Both the position numbers and the translations under genes were made by a program. A stretch of 8,119 nt of DNA, taken from assembly GCA_021815655.1 (NCBI GenBank), contig JAKAGJ010000069.1, positions 1 to 8,119 on the forward strand, given 5' to 3'. Numbering within the stretch: the first letter of the stretch is position 1; each line of letters opens with the position of its first letter. Positions 7,235-8,119 of this stretch are shown here, one piece after another. Origin of the DNA: Deltaproteobacteria bacterium. Lineage in GTDB: Bacteria; Desulfobacterota; Desulfarculia; Desulfarculales; Desulfarculaceae. Under the pieces are notes generated by a model. The model searched no databases. It worked only from the letters and a program-made list of their open reading frames with translations, and was not told the DNA's origin.

Positions 7235-8119
7235 ATGACCGGCAGACCACGTTTCCGCGCGATCTGTGCCCTGGTCCTTCTCGCCTTGTTCACCCTGGGC
7301 ATCAGCGCCGAGGCCTGGGCCCGGGTGGGAGGCGGCCGCACGAGCGGCAGCTCCGGCAGCCGCACCGTCACCCGGCCCAGCGGCCCCACCAGCAGCCCCA
7401 CGCGGCCCAGCCAGAACTTCCAGCAGCAGGCCCGGCCGACCATGCCCCAGTCCGCGCCCGGCGGCTTCATGCGCAGCCTGGCCGGCGGCCTGCTGGGCGG
7501 CTTCTTGGGGGCCATGCTCTTCCGGGGCGTGGCCGGGGCAGGCGGCGCGGGCGGCTTCGGCTCTGCCGGCCTGGGCCTGATGGACATCCTGCTCATCGGG
7601 CTGCTGCTCTATCTGGGCTACCGCTTCTTCGTCAAGCGCCGCCAGCGCCAGGAACAGGCCCAGGGCCAGACCTATTACCAGGACCAGGCCAGCCAGTGGC
7701 AGGACCAGGCCGACGGCCAGGGCTATCCGCCCCCGCCTCCGCCGGGCCATGCCCCCGACCCGGGTCAGGACCTGTCGGAAGGGCTGGGGCACATCCGGGC
7801 CATGGAGCCCAACTTCGACCCGGACTTCTTCCGTGACCGGGCCATGGACGCCTTCTTCATGCTCCAGGCCGCCCACGGCCAGCGCGACCTGGCCAGCGTG
7901 CGCGACCTCCTGACCGACGAGATGTGGCGGGTGCTCTCCGAGGACGTGGCCCGGCTCAAGTCCCAGGGGCGCATCAACCGCCTGGAGAACATCGCCGTGC
8001 GCTCGGTGGACATGGTGCAGGCCTGGCAGGAGCAGGGCCAGGACTACATCGTGGTGCGCTACCAGGCCAACCTGCTGGACTACGTGGTGGATGACAAGAG
8101 CGGCCAGGTGCTGGAGGGC
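7235..8119 (+). CDS. Tim44-domain inner-membrane protein (3' partial)
   Basis: The frame is open from ATG 7235 to the window end (295 codons, no stop). A modest purine-rich site, AGAGAG, lies about 7 nt upstream. Residues 1-29 are a signal peptide or anchor ending in AEAWA. Residues 32-76 are low-complexity Gly/Ser/Pro/Arg. Residues 79-98 form a glycine-zipper hydrophobic stretch (GGLLGGFLGAML), 113-133 a second membrane helix and 134-170 a Gln-rich linker ending in six prolines. From about 190 the sequence resembles the Tim44 domain of bacterial proteins, including FDPDFFRDRAMDAFF, DLLTDEMW and GRINRLENIAVRSV. In mitochondria Tim44 anchors the import motor; the bacterial versions have no firmly assigned role, though membrane-associated binding or transport has been suggested. 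Comparable proteins are only slightly longer, so perhaps 25-50 residues are missing. Transcription is probably independent of clpB given the promoter upstream. Confidence 0.88.
   Translation, partial: MTGRPRFRAICALVLLALFTLGISAEAWARVGGGRTSGSSGSRTVTRPSGPTSSPTRPSQNFQQQARPTMPQSAPGGFMRSLAGGLLGGFLGAMLFRGVAGAGGAGGFGSAGLGLMDILLIGLLLYLGYRFFVKRRQRQEQAQGQTYYQDQASQWQDQADGQGYPPPPPPGHAPDPGQDLSEGLGHIRAMEPNFDPDFFRDRAMDAFFMLQAAHGQRDLASVRDLLTDEMWRVLSEDVARLKSQGRINRLENIAVRSVDMVQAWQEQGQDYIVVRYQANLLDYVVDDKSGQVLEG

Overview
The window is a high-GC stretch with five protein genes, all on the + strand and separated by gaps of about 100 to 210 bp. I see no RNA genes, mobile elements, CRISPR arrays or long repeats. The genes point to a Gram-negative bacterium, probably Desulfobacterota (the old Deltaproteobacteria, perhaps a Desulfarculus-like lineage). 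The main reasons are a Tll0287-type c-heme sensor carrying the short C-terminal CxxC...CxxC module familiar from that group, a Gly/Ser-rich Tim44-domain protein, and possible sigma-54 promoter motifs. This taxonomic guess rests on recalled family resemblance, not on a search.

Layout: (1) 1-2034 is a large polytopic membrane protein, probably a GT-C-type glycosyltransferase, with its N-terminus likely cut off by the window edge. A terminator-like hairpin follows. (2) 2136-2906 is an exported VanX/DdpX-type D-Ala-D-Ala dipeptidase with a complete zinc site. (3) 3036-4274 is a membrane sensor with a periplasmic heme-c (CxxCH) domain, HAMP, coiled coil and a small cysteine-rich C-terminal module. 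It has no kinase, cyclase or methyl-accepting output domain. (4) 4485-7070 is a complete ClpB disaggregase. (5) 7235-8119 is a Tim44-domain inner-membrane protein that runs off the 3' end.

The genes do not form an obvious single pathway. Genes 1 and 2 can be loosely grouped as cell-envelope functions, and gene 4 is general proteostasis. Gene 3 is the least understood, because its output mechanism is not apparent. The gaps hold the most readable non-coding signals: a strong hairpin in the probable clpB leader, a -24/-12-like motif upstream of that hairpin, and upstream of the Tim44 gene an extended -10 box that overlaps a good -24/-12-like motif and is followed by a perfect GC hairpin.

I found no convincing evidence of a wholly new multi-gene system. 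The best leads are the output-less heme sensor and the two non-coding leaders.
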